Shown here in pieces: positions 26,331 to 34,710 of a DNA stretch of 51,071 bases. The notes below the pieces were generated by a model, which did not search any database, was not told the origin of the DNA, and saw nothing but the letters and a program-made list of their open reading frames with translations. Source of the DNA: Sphingobacteriia bacterium (GTDB taxonomy: Bacteria; Bacteroidota; Bacteroidia; Bacteroidales; 4484-276); NCBI GenBank assembly GCA_009930115.1, contig RZYY01000006.1, positions 1 to 51,071 on the forward strand. The letters are read 5' to 3'. Numbering within the stretch: position 1 is the first letter of the stretch; every line of letters begins with the position of its first letter. The translations under genes were made by a program, and so were the position numbers.

Positions 26331-26539
26331 ACCATTGTCCGATTAAAAGTGAGCATGAGATTCCTCGCTTCGCTCGGAATGACAATTCTTTCGAGAGTTT
26401 TTAAGAGAGGAGGGGGAGGGCGGCGGCGAAGCCGCCGCCCTCCCCCTCCCAAATTCCGCAACTTATTGTCATTCCGAGCGAAGCGAGGAATCTATATCCA
26501 CTAAAACGAATTTTTGAATATTATTCGGACACTACTGAT
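26331..26539. mobile_element. MITE-like palindromic element, copy A (about 209 bp)
   Basis: A nested palindrome between meaB and the CotH gene. The ends are imperfect inverted repeats sharing TGTCCGA (left) and TCGGACA (right). Inside, a 28-nt segment at 26358-26385 recurs as its perfect reverse complement at 26466-26493 (core GAGCGAAGCGAGGAAT). At the centre is a GC-rich hairpin, 26409-26427 pairing with 26431-26449, 19 bp perfect with a 3-nt loop. The ORFs crossing it are artefacts. No transposase is encoded. Its edge and core resemble copy B at 45337-45426. Confidence 0.6.
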
Positions 26540-26581
26540 TTTAAATGATTTTAAATTTTGATGATTCTGATTAATTTTCAG

Positions 26582-26589
26582 TAGTTTTG
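26582..26589 (+). promoter_or_regulatory. Promoter -7 box TAGTTTTG
   Basis: Exact TAnnTTTG, 60 bp before the CotH gene ATG and just outside the palindromic element. A TTG lies 21 bp upstream (26558-26560). Confidence 0.45.
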
Positions 26590-26649
26590 CATTATTCTGG
26601 TTTGGGGTGACTCAAGAATAATTTTTACCCTGTTTATATAACTCTTGTC

Positions 26650-28716
26650 ATGAAAACACTCATTTTACTGCAACAACTCCTCCTGTTTGCTTTCCTGAAC
26701 TCCCTGCCGTGTCTGAGAGCTCAGAACTTTACTGACAGCAATCTTCCGATCGTCATCATTAATACAGACATTGATCCAAACACAGGCCAGCCCGCTGTGA
26801 TCCCTGATGAGCCAAAAGTGCTGGCCGACATGAAGGTTATTTATCATCCGGACGGATCGCGTAATTATGTCAGCGATCAGAATAATCCTGATTTTTTAAA
26901 TTACAATGGCAGAATAGGTATTGAACTGCGCGGGACAACCTCTCAGATGTTACCAAAAAAACCTTATGGATTAACGACTCTGATGGATGACAATGTGACC
27001 AATAACAATGTTTCCATTTTAGGTATGCCCAGCGAAAATGACTGGATACTCAATTCTTTTGCCTACGATCCTTCACTTTTGCGCGATGCTCTGTCGTATA
27101 ACCTTTCGCGGAGCATAGGCAATTATTCGACCCGTCTGGTTTATTGCGAAGTATTGATCAACGGGGATTACAAGGGTCTTTATATATTTATGGAAAAAAT
27201 CAAAATTGACAATGATCGCATCAATCTTGTAAAACTTACCACACAGGACAACTCCCTGCCGGAGGTAACCGGAGGATATATTACCAAAGCAGATAAAAAT
27301 ACCGGTGGCGATCCTGTAGCCTGGACAATGCCTTCGTATTCCGGTCCCTGGGCTTGGGTAGATTATATTCACGATCAGCCCAAACCTGAAGATATTACCC
27401 AACAACAGCATAATTATATCTACAACTATTTCAATGCTTTCCAACAATCCATGACAAGCGGCAATAGTTCACTTGTAAATGGCTATCCATCCAGAATTGA
27501 CATTCCCTCTTTCATTGATTTCATGATTATCAATGAACTTGCTTCCAATGTTGATGCATACCAGTACAGCACATTTTTTCACAAGGATCGTGGCGGGAAA
27601 TTGCGTGCCGGTCCAGTATGGGATTTAAACCTTACTTATGGAAATGATTTGTTTTTATGGGGAATGGACAGAAGCCGCACGGACGTGTGGCAGTTTAACT
27701 ATGAGAATCGCGGCTCAAAATTCTGGAAAGATTTATTCGATCACAGCACTTTCAATTGTTATCTGACCAAACGCTGGAATGAGTTGGCTTCTCCTGGTGA
27801 GCCCCTGAGTTATGAGGTAATTTGCGGGCAGATTGATGAAATTGTTGACTCTATTTCTGAAGCTGTTGTCAGAGAAAATCAACGTTGGGGAACAATTGGC
27901 AATCATCCTGCCCAAATAGCCGAAATGAAAACATGGCTTCAAACCAGAATTAACTGGCTTAACGATCATCTTGTCGATTATCAGAACTGTGCAAATCCGG
28001 AGGTTCCTGAACTGGTCATCAATAAAATTCATTACCATCCTCAGGAAGAACCCGGTTTTTCTGATGATGATCTGGAGTTTATAGAGATTCTGAACAATAG
28101 TAACGAAACCGTTGATCTTACAGGAATATACCTTCGGGAACCCGGTATCGGATATCAGTTTCCACCAAACTCTATTATTGGTCCTTTCGAATTCATACGA
28201 TTGGCAGGAAATGCATCTGTTTTCGAACAGTTTTATGGTTTTGAACCTTTCGATGAATACCTGCGGGATTTATCCAACAAGTCTTTCAATTTGCTGCTTT
28301 GCGATGCTTTTGGAAATATCATTGACCAGGTGCATTATTTTGATTCGTCACCATGGCCTGAGGAACCGGATGGAGACGGGCCTTACCTCGATCTTATCAG
28401 TCCGGAGCTCGACAACAGCCTGCCAGAGAACTGGGTAGCGTCATACGATCCATTACTTTTTTTACCTGACCAGAATTCTTCGGTGAATCTATCATTGTTC
28501 CCCAATCCGGCTTCAACTTCCTGTATAATCGAAAGTGAACAAAGAATCGAAAATATCAGTCTTATTGATATTTTTGGAAAGACAGTCATGAATATTCCGC
28601 ATATTTCTTCTCACACCTGCGTCATCACCACCGAAGCCCTGGAATCTGCTGTTTATTTTGTGCTTGTCAAAATGACAAACGGATCTGTAAGCAGGATTAA
28701 ACTGGTCGTAATTTGA
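26650..28716 (+). CDS. Secreted CotH-kinase protein with lamin-tail domain and T9SS type A sorting domain
   Basis: A 688-residue exported protein. A signal peptide (about 1-24) ends near LRAQ. A CotH-type atypical kinase domain spans about 85-430, with IELRGTTSQMLPKKPYG, ILNSFAYDPSLLRDALSY, LYIFMEKIKIDNDRINLVKL and GPVWDLNLTYGND; the Asp in the last block fits the CotH metal/catalytic region. A lamin-tail domain follows (about 455-570; LEFIEILNNSNETVDLTGIYL). The end (about 610-688) is a T9SS type A sorting domain, LSLFPNPAST onward. CotH kinases phosphorylate secreted protein in Bacillus; the substrate here is unknown. Confidence 0.9.
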   Translation: MKTLILLQQLLLFAFLNSLPCLRAQNFTDSNLPIVIINTDIDPNTGQPAVIPDEPKVLADMKVIYHPDGSRNYVSDQNNPDFLNYNGRIGIELRGTTSQMLPKKPYGLTTLMDDNVTNNNVSILGMPSENDWILNSFAYDPSLLRDALSYNLSRSIGNYSTRLVYCEVLINGDYKGLYIFMEKIKIDNDRINLVKLTTQDNSLPEVTGGYITKADKNTGGDPVAWTMPSYSGPWAWVDYIHDQPKPEDITQQQHNYIYNYFNAFQQSMTSGNSSLVNGYPSRIDIPSFIDFMIINELASNVDAYQYSTFFHKDRGGKLRAGPVWDLNLTYGNDLFLWGMDRSRTDVWQFNYENRGSKFWKDLFDHSTFNCYLTKRWNELASPGEPLSYEVICGQIDEIVDSISEAVVRENQRWGTIGNHPAQIAEMKTWLQTRINWLNDHLVDYQNCANPEVPELVINKIHYHPQEEPGFSDDDLEFIEILNNSNETVDLTGIYLREPGIGYQFPPNSIIGPFEFIRLAGNASVFEQFYGFEPFDEYLRDLSNKSFNLLLCDAFGNIIDQVHYFDSSPWPEEPDGDGPYLDLISPELDNSLPENWVASYDPLLFLPDQNSSVNLSLFPNPASTSCIIESEQRIENISLIDIFGKTVMNIPHISSHTCVITTEALESAVYFVLVKMTNGSVSRIKLVVI

Positions 28717-28848
28717 AAATAGTGAAGATAACCGGAAGAGTGTTTTACTTTAGTTGCCAAGAAGGTTGTTTTTCCAAATGTTCCCATCTGTTTTTGAGAT
28801 TTCACCCGATTTCAAATTGGATTTGAACCAATCTTAGATTGACTTTCG

Positions 28849-28960
28849 TAAATTTAGGAGCGGTAGCCGTCAGTATCTGATTATAAAATCCGGGAAAAAT
28901 CATCAGGAAACTGAGGCCGGGATGATAAAAACGAAAGCGAGCCTTTTATGGCTCGCTTTT
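28849..28960 (+). ncRNA. Candidate small RNA or structured 3' region
   Basis: Within the gap after the CotH gene, a promoter-like TAAATTTA (28849-28856, one base off TAnnTTTG) is followed by about 75 nt of foldable sequence. This includes small hairpins CGG-TAG-CCG and TCAG-TAT-CTGA, and an arm ATCATC...GATGAT that encloses CAG-GAAA-CTG. It ends at the terminator hairpin of 28934-28962. No known RNA family is recognised; it may simply be the 3' UTR of the CotH gene. Confidence 0.25.
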
Positions 28961-28962
28961 CG
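28934..28962. terminator. Intrinsic terminator, possibly bidirectional
   Basis: AAAGCGAGCC (28934-28943) pairs with GGCTCGCTTT (28950-28959), a 10-bp stem with loop TTTTAT. T residues follow on both strands (TTTT on plus; TTTCGTTTTT on minus). It can end the CotH transcript and the long dcw transcript, whose last gene stops at 29012. Confidence 0.8.
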
Positions 28963-29011
28963 TGAAGCAAAAAATGAATGAAAACTAAAACTCTCCTCTC
29001 CTTTGATCGTT

Positions 29012-29470
29012 TCAGCCTTGCAGTGCCTGCTTTACAATTTCGGAAATAGCTTTGTTATCAGCTTTTCCCGATAGTTTTTTTGCGGCCAGTCCCATGATTT
29101 TGCCCATGTCTTTCATGCTGGTAGCGCCAACTTCGGAAATTATTCCGAGTACAATCTTTTTCATTTCTTCAGCACTGAGTTGTTCGGGCAGATATTTTTG
29201 AATGATCTCAGCCTGATATAATTCCTCATCAGCAAGATCAGGCCGGTTTTGTTCCTTATATATCTGTCCGGCTTCAATCCTCTGTTTTACAAGCTTTTGC
29301 AGCATTTGCATTTCAATAGTTTCAGGAATTTCATCGGAACTGGTGTCTTTACCTGTTTTAATCAGCAAAAGAGCTGCCTTAATGGCGCGCAGTGCCTCCA
29401 GCCTGCGTTTATCCCTGGCAAGCATGGCCTGCTTGATGTCGTTGTTAATTTGTTCTACTAAGTTCATCAT
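29012..29470 (-). CDS. yqeY: GatB/YqeY domain protein
   Basis: A 152-residue protein related to the C-terminal tRNA-binding tail of GatB. Helical blocks MLARDKRRLEALRAIKAALL, AEIIQKYLPEQLSAEE and GKIMGLAAKKLSGKADN are typical of YqeY. The role is not established; tRNA-dependent amidation is suggested by homology only. It lies 66 bp after ftsZ at the end of the dcw operon, and a terminator follows about 50 bp downstream. Either of two adjacent ATGs (29470, 29467) could start it. Confidence 0.9.
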   Translation of the reverse strand: MMNLVEQINNDIKQAMLARDKRRLEALRAIKAALLLIKTGKDTSSDEIPETIEMQMLQKLVKQRIEAGQIYKEQNRPDLADEELYQAEIIQKYLPEQLSAEEMKKIVLGIISEVGATSMKDMGKIMGLAAKKLSGKADNKAISEIVKQALQG

Positions 29471-29536
29471 GTTGTCTTTTTGAGATTAATCATTTTGTTT
29501 TGAATAGATTACTAAGAAAATGCTTCAATGCATGTT

Positions 29537-31198
29537 TCAATCCGGTTTGTTATGTAAAAACTGGTTTTCATTTGAACGAATCTCGGCATTGTCCTGTTCG
29601 TCTTCTCCCAGAGTATAACGGGTTATACTTGTTTCAGAAGACTGAATTACAGGGTTGAGTTGAATATTGCGACGCTGATAGGCCGGGATTTTTTCCATTT
29701 CTTCGATTTTTTCAATGGATTTGTTGGAAAGAAAACTCAGACTTTTTAATTTTTCAACCCGATCATCAGCTTTTTTCTCCATCAGGCTTTTTTGAATTTT
29801 GCCATCATCAGCTGAGGTGGACTGATGCAATGGCAGGGGATCGCCTACCGTGTACTTGATGCGGAGTGAAGAATTTTTCAACGGGCCCTCTGAGAATGTT
29901 CTTACAGGAACAGACTGGATGGGTTTCTCAGTTGCTTTTTCCTGTGGTTGCTGGTTTTTTTCAATTTTTTCGAAGAGGCCGAGATCGAAATGCTGAGCTA
30001 CTTCGGGGGATTTTGTATCAGCTTTGTCTTCTTCTTTAACTGACGATTTTATCAGTGTAATTTCAGTTATTTCAGGTACTTCTGTACTTTTATTACCAGT
30101 ATTAATTTCCAGGGTTTCCTTTACAGGCTTTTGGTTGACAGGTTGATTATTGGTTTCGACTGGTTTTGGATCAGGATCACCGAGCGTGTAAATGGTTTTT
30201 TTCTTGCGGCGATTCAGGGTGATTTCGTCAATTTCTTCAGGTGATTTAAAACCTGTAGCTATGAGGGTAATACTAATTTTATCCCCAAGCGATTCATCAT
30301 AACCATTTCCCCATATTACCTCAGCACTCTGGCCTGCTTCTTCCTGAATGTAATCGGTTATTTCGGTTACTTCGTCAAAGGTAATTTCCTCTTTTCCGGA
30401 AGCGATATAGAGCAGAATATTTGCTGCACCAATTATCTTGTTATCGTTGAGCAATGGTGAAGAGAGAGCTTCGCGGACAGCAGTCTGTGCACGGTCGGGG
30501 CCTTCGGCCATAGCTGATCCCATGATGGCTGTTCCGCTGTTTTGCATGACAGTTTTGACATCTTCAAAATCAACATTGATATAACCTGTAACAGTGATGA
30601 GCTCAGCGATACCTTTTGCAGCAATGGTGAGAATATCGTCAGCTCGTCCAAAAGCTTCCGACAATTTGAGATTACCGTGAATCTCGCGTAGCTTTTCATT
30701 GCTTATCAGCAGCAGGGTATCCACATGCTGTTTGAGGTCTTCTATTCCTTTTTCTGCCTGAAGTCTTCTTTTGCGGCCTTCGAAGTTAAATGGCAGCGTA
30801 ACAATAGCTACTGTCAGAACACCCATTTCTTTGGCAAGTCTGGCAATGACAGGTGCTGCACCGGTGCCGGTACCACCGCCCATTCCGGCAGTGATAAACA
30901 ACATTTTGGTGTTCGATTCAAGGACTTTTTTAATATCTTCAATGTTTTCCTCGGCCGAAAGACGCCCAACGTCAGGAATGGCGCCGGCACCAAGCCCTTT
31001 ACTTCCCAACTGGATTTTATTGGGTACAGGACTGATGTCCATGGCCTGTGCATCGGTGTTGCAAATAATAAAATCCACTCCTTTAATTCCCTGTTTAAAC
31101 ATGTGGGTGACAGCATTGCTTCCGCCTCCGCCAACTCCCAGAACTTTGATAATGGATGCCCTTTGCTTTGGGGCGTCGAATTCTAACATGTCATTCAT
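29537..31198 (-). CDS. ftsZ: Cell division protein FtsZ
   Basis: The tubulin-like GTPase that builds the cytokinetic ring. The core (about 12-325) has GVGGGGSNAV, the tubulin signature GGGTGTG (108-114), NFEGRKRR and the T7-loop region NVDFEDVKTVM. The total of 553 residues is long because of a linker of about 210 residues. Three similar short motifs stand out in it: IYTLGDPDP (336-344), KYTVGDPLP (448-456) and RYTLGEDE (527-534). The C-terminal peptide NQFLHNKPD resembles the Bacteroidota conserved tail that binds FtsA. The gene lies 37 bp after ftsA. Confidence 0.97.
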   Translation of the reverse strand: MNDMLEFDAPKQRASIIKVLGVGGGGSNAVTHMFKQGIKGVDFIICNTDAQAMDISPVPNKIQLGSKGLGAGAIPDVGRLSAEENIEDIKKVLESNTKMLFITAGMGGGTGTGAAPVIARLAKEMGVLTVAIVTLPFNFEGRKRRLQAEKGIEDLKQHVDTLLLISNEKLREIHGNLKLSEAFGRADDILTIAAKGIAELITVTGYINVDFEDVKTVMQNSGTAIMGSAMAEGPDRAQTAVREALSSPLLNDNKIIGAANILLYIASGKEEITFDEVTEITDYIQEEAGQSAEVIWGNGYDESLGDKISITLIATGFKSPEEIDEITLNRRKKKTIYTLGDPDPKPVETNNQPVNQKPVKETLEINTGNKSTEVPEITEITLIKSSVKEEDKADTKSPEVAQHFDLGLFEKIEKNQQPQEKATEKPIQSVPVRTFSEGPLKNSSLRIKYTVGDPLPLHQSTSADDGKIQKSLMEKKADDRVEKLKSLSFLSNKSIEKIEEMEKIPAYQRRNIQLNPVIQSSETSITRYTLGEDEQDNAEIRSNENQFLHNKPD

Positions 31199-31235
31199 AG
31201 TTTTGCTCCTTATTTTTTGTTATTGCTTGTTATTT

Positions 31236-32522
31236 CTATTCCTGATCGTTTTCAAAAAAATCCTGAATCTTTTTTAGAAAGCTCATTGGTTTTTTACCTT
31301 TTTTCTCTGATTTCTTTTGTTTCATATTTACTTCACCTGGTTCTTTTTCCTCGCGTTCGAGTTGTTTTTCGATGCGATTGACGCCTTCGAGAACAAGGCC
31401 GATGCCGGTAGCATGCATGGGACTGGCCATTTCTTCGGGCACATCGCCTGCCAGGTATTCGTTCGGATAGCCAATACGTGTGTCCATTCCGGTCATGAAC
31501 TCGGTGAGCTGTGCAATGTGCCTGAGCAGGGCGCCACCACCGGTAAGAACAATACCACCAATAAGTTTTTTTTCGTAACCTGAATTTTTTATTTCATAAT
31601 AAATATGCTCAATGATTTCCTCCATGCGTGCCTGAATGATACTGGCGAGGTTTTTCAGGCTGATTTCTTTTGGTGGGCGACCACGGAGACCCGGTATCGC
31701 AACGATCTCTTCGTCCTTGTTTTCGTTGGCAAGTGCCGAACCGAATTTTACTTTCAGCTCTTCGGCATGTTTTCGGATAATTGAACAACCTTCTTTTACA
31801 TCTTCGGTAAGCACATCACCGCCAAAAGGGATAACAGCAGTGTGCCTGATAATTCCGTCCTGAAAAATAGCTAAATCAGTGGTTCCGCCACCAATGTCCA
31901 CAAGCACTACCCCAGCTTCTTTTTCTTCATCACTCAAAACAGCATGTGACGAAGCTATGGGCTCAAGGATCAGATCTACTACCTCAAGTCCGGCCTTGGT
32001 GACGCATTTGTAAATATTTTTTGCTGCAGTTGTTTGTCCGACAATAATATGAAAATTGGCTTCGAGCGAATTACCCAGCATTCCTATTGGTTCACGGATA
32101 CCTTGTTCATTATCAATAATATAATCCTGCGGAATCACATCAATAATTTCTTCACCGGGATTCATATTGAGATTAAACATGCTTTGCCAGAGGGTATCAA
32201 TATCCTGCTGGCTGATCTCCACGTCAGCATTCTGACGGATCAGGCTCCCCCTGTGCTGCAGGCTCTTAATGTGCTGGCCGGCAATGCCCACATTTACATA
32301 TTTGATTTCAACCTCCGATTTGGTTTCGGCTTCCTGTACAGCACGACGAATAGATTCTACCGTGAGCTCAATGTTGGAAACCATCCCGCGTTTCACCCCG
32401 ATTGATTCAGTCCGGCCATAGCCTAAGATTTCAATTTTGCCGTGTTCTGATCGCCTGCCAACTATGGCTGCAATTTTTGTGGTTCCTATGTCAAGTCCGA
32501 CTACGATGTTTGATGTGTTCAT
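31236..32522 (-). CDS. ftsA: Cell division protein FtsA
   Basis: An actin-like ATPase that tethers FtsZ to the membrane. The 428 residues include the phosphate 1 motif VVGLDIGTTKIAAIVG, the SHS2 (1C) subdomain at about 85-160, the phosphate 2 motif VLVDIGGGTTDLAIF and the adenosine motif GGIVLTGGGALL. The C-terminus, after a charged Lys-rich linker, is the amphipathic helix MSFLKKIQDFFEN used for membrane targeting. The start overlaps the ftsQ stop by 4 bp. Confidence 0.96.
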   Translation of the reverse strand: MNTSNIVVGLDIGTTKIAAIVGRRSEHGKIEILGYGRTESIGVKRGMVSNIELTVESIRRAVQEAETKSEVEIKYVNVGIAGQHIKSLQHRGSLIRQNADVEISQQDIDTLWQSMFNLNMNPGEEIIDVIPQDYIIDNEQGIREPIGMLGNSLEANFHIIVGQTTAAKNIYKCVTKAGLEVVDLILEPIASSHAVLSDEEKEAGVVLVDIGGGTTDLAIFQDGIIRHTAVIPFGGDVLTEDVKEGCSIIRKHAEELKVKFGSALANENKDEEIVAIPGLRGRPPKEISLKNLASIIQARMEEIIEHIYYEIKNSGYEKKLIGGIVLTGGGALLRHIAQLTEFMTGMDTRIGYPNEYLAGDVPEEMASPMHATGIGLVLEGVNRIEKQLEREEKEPGEVNMKQKKSEKKGKKPMSFLKKIQDFFENDQE

Positions 32523-33313
32523 TGGTTGGATTTTTTACAGTACACCAGATCTTTATACCTTAAGTCAATAATATTGTAATCTTCGGGCTTAATTTTGTTC
32601 ATCCCGGCCTGATAAAAAGCCAGGAGGTTTTCAAATTTGTGTTCCAGATTTTCTCCACTGCCTACAAGGATGACATGATTTCCCGAAGACGGCACCAGTT
32701 CAAACTCTTTTTGCCCGTTGACATATATTTGCCCGATGCTTTCCTTAAATAGGTTGTGTTGATTTATTTTAGAAGCGAGCAGATAAATTTTTGACAATAA
32801 TGAGTTGGCTTGCAGCGGATTGCTCATTGGGTCATAAATGAATTTGGCGGATAAATCCGGTGCATCCGTTATATGTCCTGTAGCTACAAGCGTTTTGGGA
32901 ATAAATTGCTGACTTGTCGGGAAAGCTTCTCCCTGATGACCCAGATAAAAACTGGTTCCCTGCTGGTTTATCACCCTGACCAGTGCTTTGCTGCGCTTTA
33001 GTTCGACTTTAATCTGGCCGGAAAGTGCTTTGATGACTCTTGCGTAATTGATATAAGGATTTTTAATGAGTTTTTCTGCAATTTTTTGTGTATTGATGCT
33101 GTCGAGGCAACGGCCTTCAAGAGGATTGTAAAGGGTGCTGATTATTTTCCGGATGTCCGTTTCGTTTATAAAGCCAGGTTTCCCGTCATCCTGAAGGATA
33201 ATGGTTGCACCGGTACAGGTTACTTTTTTCTGTTCGGCTACGGCGAAGCCGAAAATTACCATTGTGCCGGCAAACAAGACTATCCAGAGTGTTATGACAA
33301 TAATTTTCTTCAT
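32519..33313 (-). CDS. ftsQ: Cell division protein FtsQ
   Basis: A 264-residue bitopic membrane protein of the divisome. A short cytoplasmic N-terminus and one transmembrane segment (about 4-26, VITLWIVLFAGTMVIFGFA) precede a periplasmic POTRA-like region (about 35-110) and the beta domain, with QGTSFYLGHQGEAFPTSQQF. Sequence conservation in FtsQ is low, and the call rests on topology and position between murC and ftsA. It overlaps both neighbours by 4 bp. Confidence 0.88.
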   Translation of the reverse strand: MKKIIVITLWIVLFAGTMVIFGFAVAEQKKVTCTGATIILQDDGKPGFINETDIRKIISTLYNPLEGRCLDSINTQKIAEKLIKNPYINYARVIKALSGQIKVELKRSKALVRVINQQGTSFYLGHQGEAFPTSQQFIPKTLVATGHITDAPDLSAKFIYDPMSNPLQANSLLSKIYLLASKINQHNLFKESIGQIYVNGQKEFELVPSSGNHVILVGSGENLEHKFENLLAFYQAGMNKIKPEDYNIIDLRYKDLVYCKKSNQ

Positions 33314-34710
33314 GGTATTTCTTGTTGTGAGGTTTTATGATAAAGCATCTGCAATAAGGGGTCGGCCAATGCATCAATATTTCCGGCACCAATGGTAAGC
33401 AACACCTCAAAATCATGATCAAGAAGATGGTTAGGAATCTGCTCCCTGGTCATGAGACATTTATGGTCATGTCTGATTTTGCTTAAAATCAGTTCTGAGC
33501 TGACTCCTTCGATTGGTTTTTCACGGGCAGGATAAATCCCGGTAAGGATTACTTCGTCAAGTTGTTCGAGGCTTTGAGCAAATTCATCGGCAAAATCACG
33601 TGTACGACTATACAAATGTGGTTGAAAAATGCCTGTGATTTTTTTAGAAGGAAACATTGTTTTTACTGCCTTTATGAGGGCATTGATCTCTTCCGGATGA
33701 TGTGCATAATCGTCGATGTAAATGAGTTTTCCGTTATTGAAACGGACATCGAAACGCCTCCTGACACCATTAAATCCGGCAAGTGATGTTCTGATAACGG
33801 TTTCATCGACACCTGCCTGCAAAGCCAAAAATGTTGCTGCCACCGCATTTTCGATATTCATTAATCCGATGGGAAGCATGGTCAGACCGTGCAGAACTGT
33901 TTGCGGGGTATTCAGATCAAAGCGCATCTTGTGTTCATCCGTGTCAATGTGGCTGGCATATATGTCTGCTGACGGATCGTTGAAGGCATAGCTGTAAAGA
34001 TTTTTTATTTCCAGTTCAGGTAAAATCATTTCTATTCCTTTCTTTACCAAAAGCAATCCTCCCGGCTCAACCTGCTTTGCAAAGGCAGCATAAGTTTTCA
34101 GCAATTCTTCGTGTGAACCATAAATATCCAGATGGTCGGCATCTACAGCAGTGATAACGGCCATAAAAGGATTAAGCTGCAGGAAAGAACGGTCAAATTC
34201 ATCGGCTTCTGTTACCAAAAATGGGGAATCTTCTGAAAACAGGAAATTGGTTTGATGATTTTTTGAGATTCCACCCAGCAATGCCGTACAACCTGATTTC
34301 GATTCATTCAGTATATGGGCAATCAGCGTCGAGGTTGATGTTTTACCGTGTGTGCCGGCAACTGCAATCGTCCTGTATTGGCTGGATATAGCACCAAGCA
34401 CTTGAGCCCGTTTGACCATTGTATAATTGTTTTCGGCAAAAAAGAGGAATAAACGATTATCGCGCTGAATAGCCGGGGTATAAATCACCAGTACTTTTTC
34501 CGGAGAGATTTCATCAGGTACAAAAGCAGAAGGATCATCAGTAAAAATCACGGCGATGCCTTCATTTTCGAGATCATCGGTAAGGCGGGTACGGGTTTGG
34601 TCATATCCGGCAACAGGTTTGCCTGTATGGCGGAAATACCTTGCCAGGCCGCTCATCCCGATGCCGCCGATACCAAGCATAAAAATATGTGAATATTTAC
34701 TAAAATCCAT
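33310..34710 (-). CDS. murC: UDP-N-acetylmuramate--L-alanine ligase
   Basis: Adds L-Ala to UDP-MurNAc, the first step of stem-peptide synthesis. The 466 residues have the N-terminal Rossmann motif MLGIGGIGMSGLARYF, the ATP loop AVAGTHGKTSTS, the central region TEADEFDRSFLQL and IDDYAHHPEEI. The P-loop has Ser where many MurC have a second Thr. It overlaps murG by 11 bp and ftsQ by 4 bp. Confidence 0.96.
   Translation of the reverse strand: MDFSKYSHIFMLGIGGIGMSGLARYFRHTGKPVAGYDQTRTRLTDDLENEGIAVIFTDDPSAFVPDEISPEKVLVIYTPAIQRDNRLFLFFAENNYTMVKRAQVLGAISSQYRTIAVAGTHGKTSTSTLIAHILNESKSGCTALLGGISKNHQTNFLFSEDSPFLVTEADEFDRSFLQLNPFMAVITAVDADHLDIYGSHEELLKTYAAFAKQVEPGGLLLVKKGIEMILPELEIKNLYSYAFNDPSADIYASHIDTDEHKMRFDLNTPQTVLHGLTMLPIGLMNIENAVAATFLALQAGVDETVIRTSLAGFNGVRRRFDVRFNNGKLIYIDDYAHHPEEINALIKAVKTMFPSKKITGIFQPHLYSRTRDFADEFAQSLEQLDEVILTGIYPAREKPIEGVSSELILSKIRHDHKCLMTREQIPNHLLDHDFEVLLTIGAGNIDALADPLLQMLYHKTSQQEIP

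Noticed and set aside
26204-26504. Two frames with Arg/Pro/Gly-rich translations on opposite strands
   Set aside because: They are produced by the GC-rich palindrome of the MITE-like element and have no domain or start signal.
30725-31277. Overlapping plus-strand frames of 153 and 168 codons
   Set aside because: They are the reverse of ftsZ, including its conserved GTPase domain; no independent protein features.
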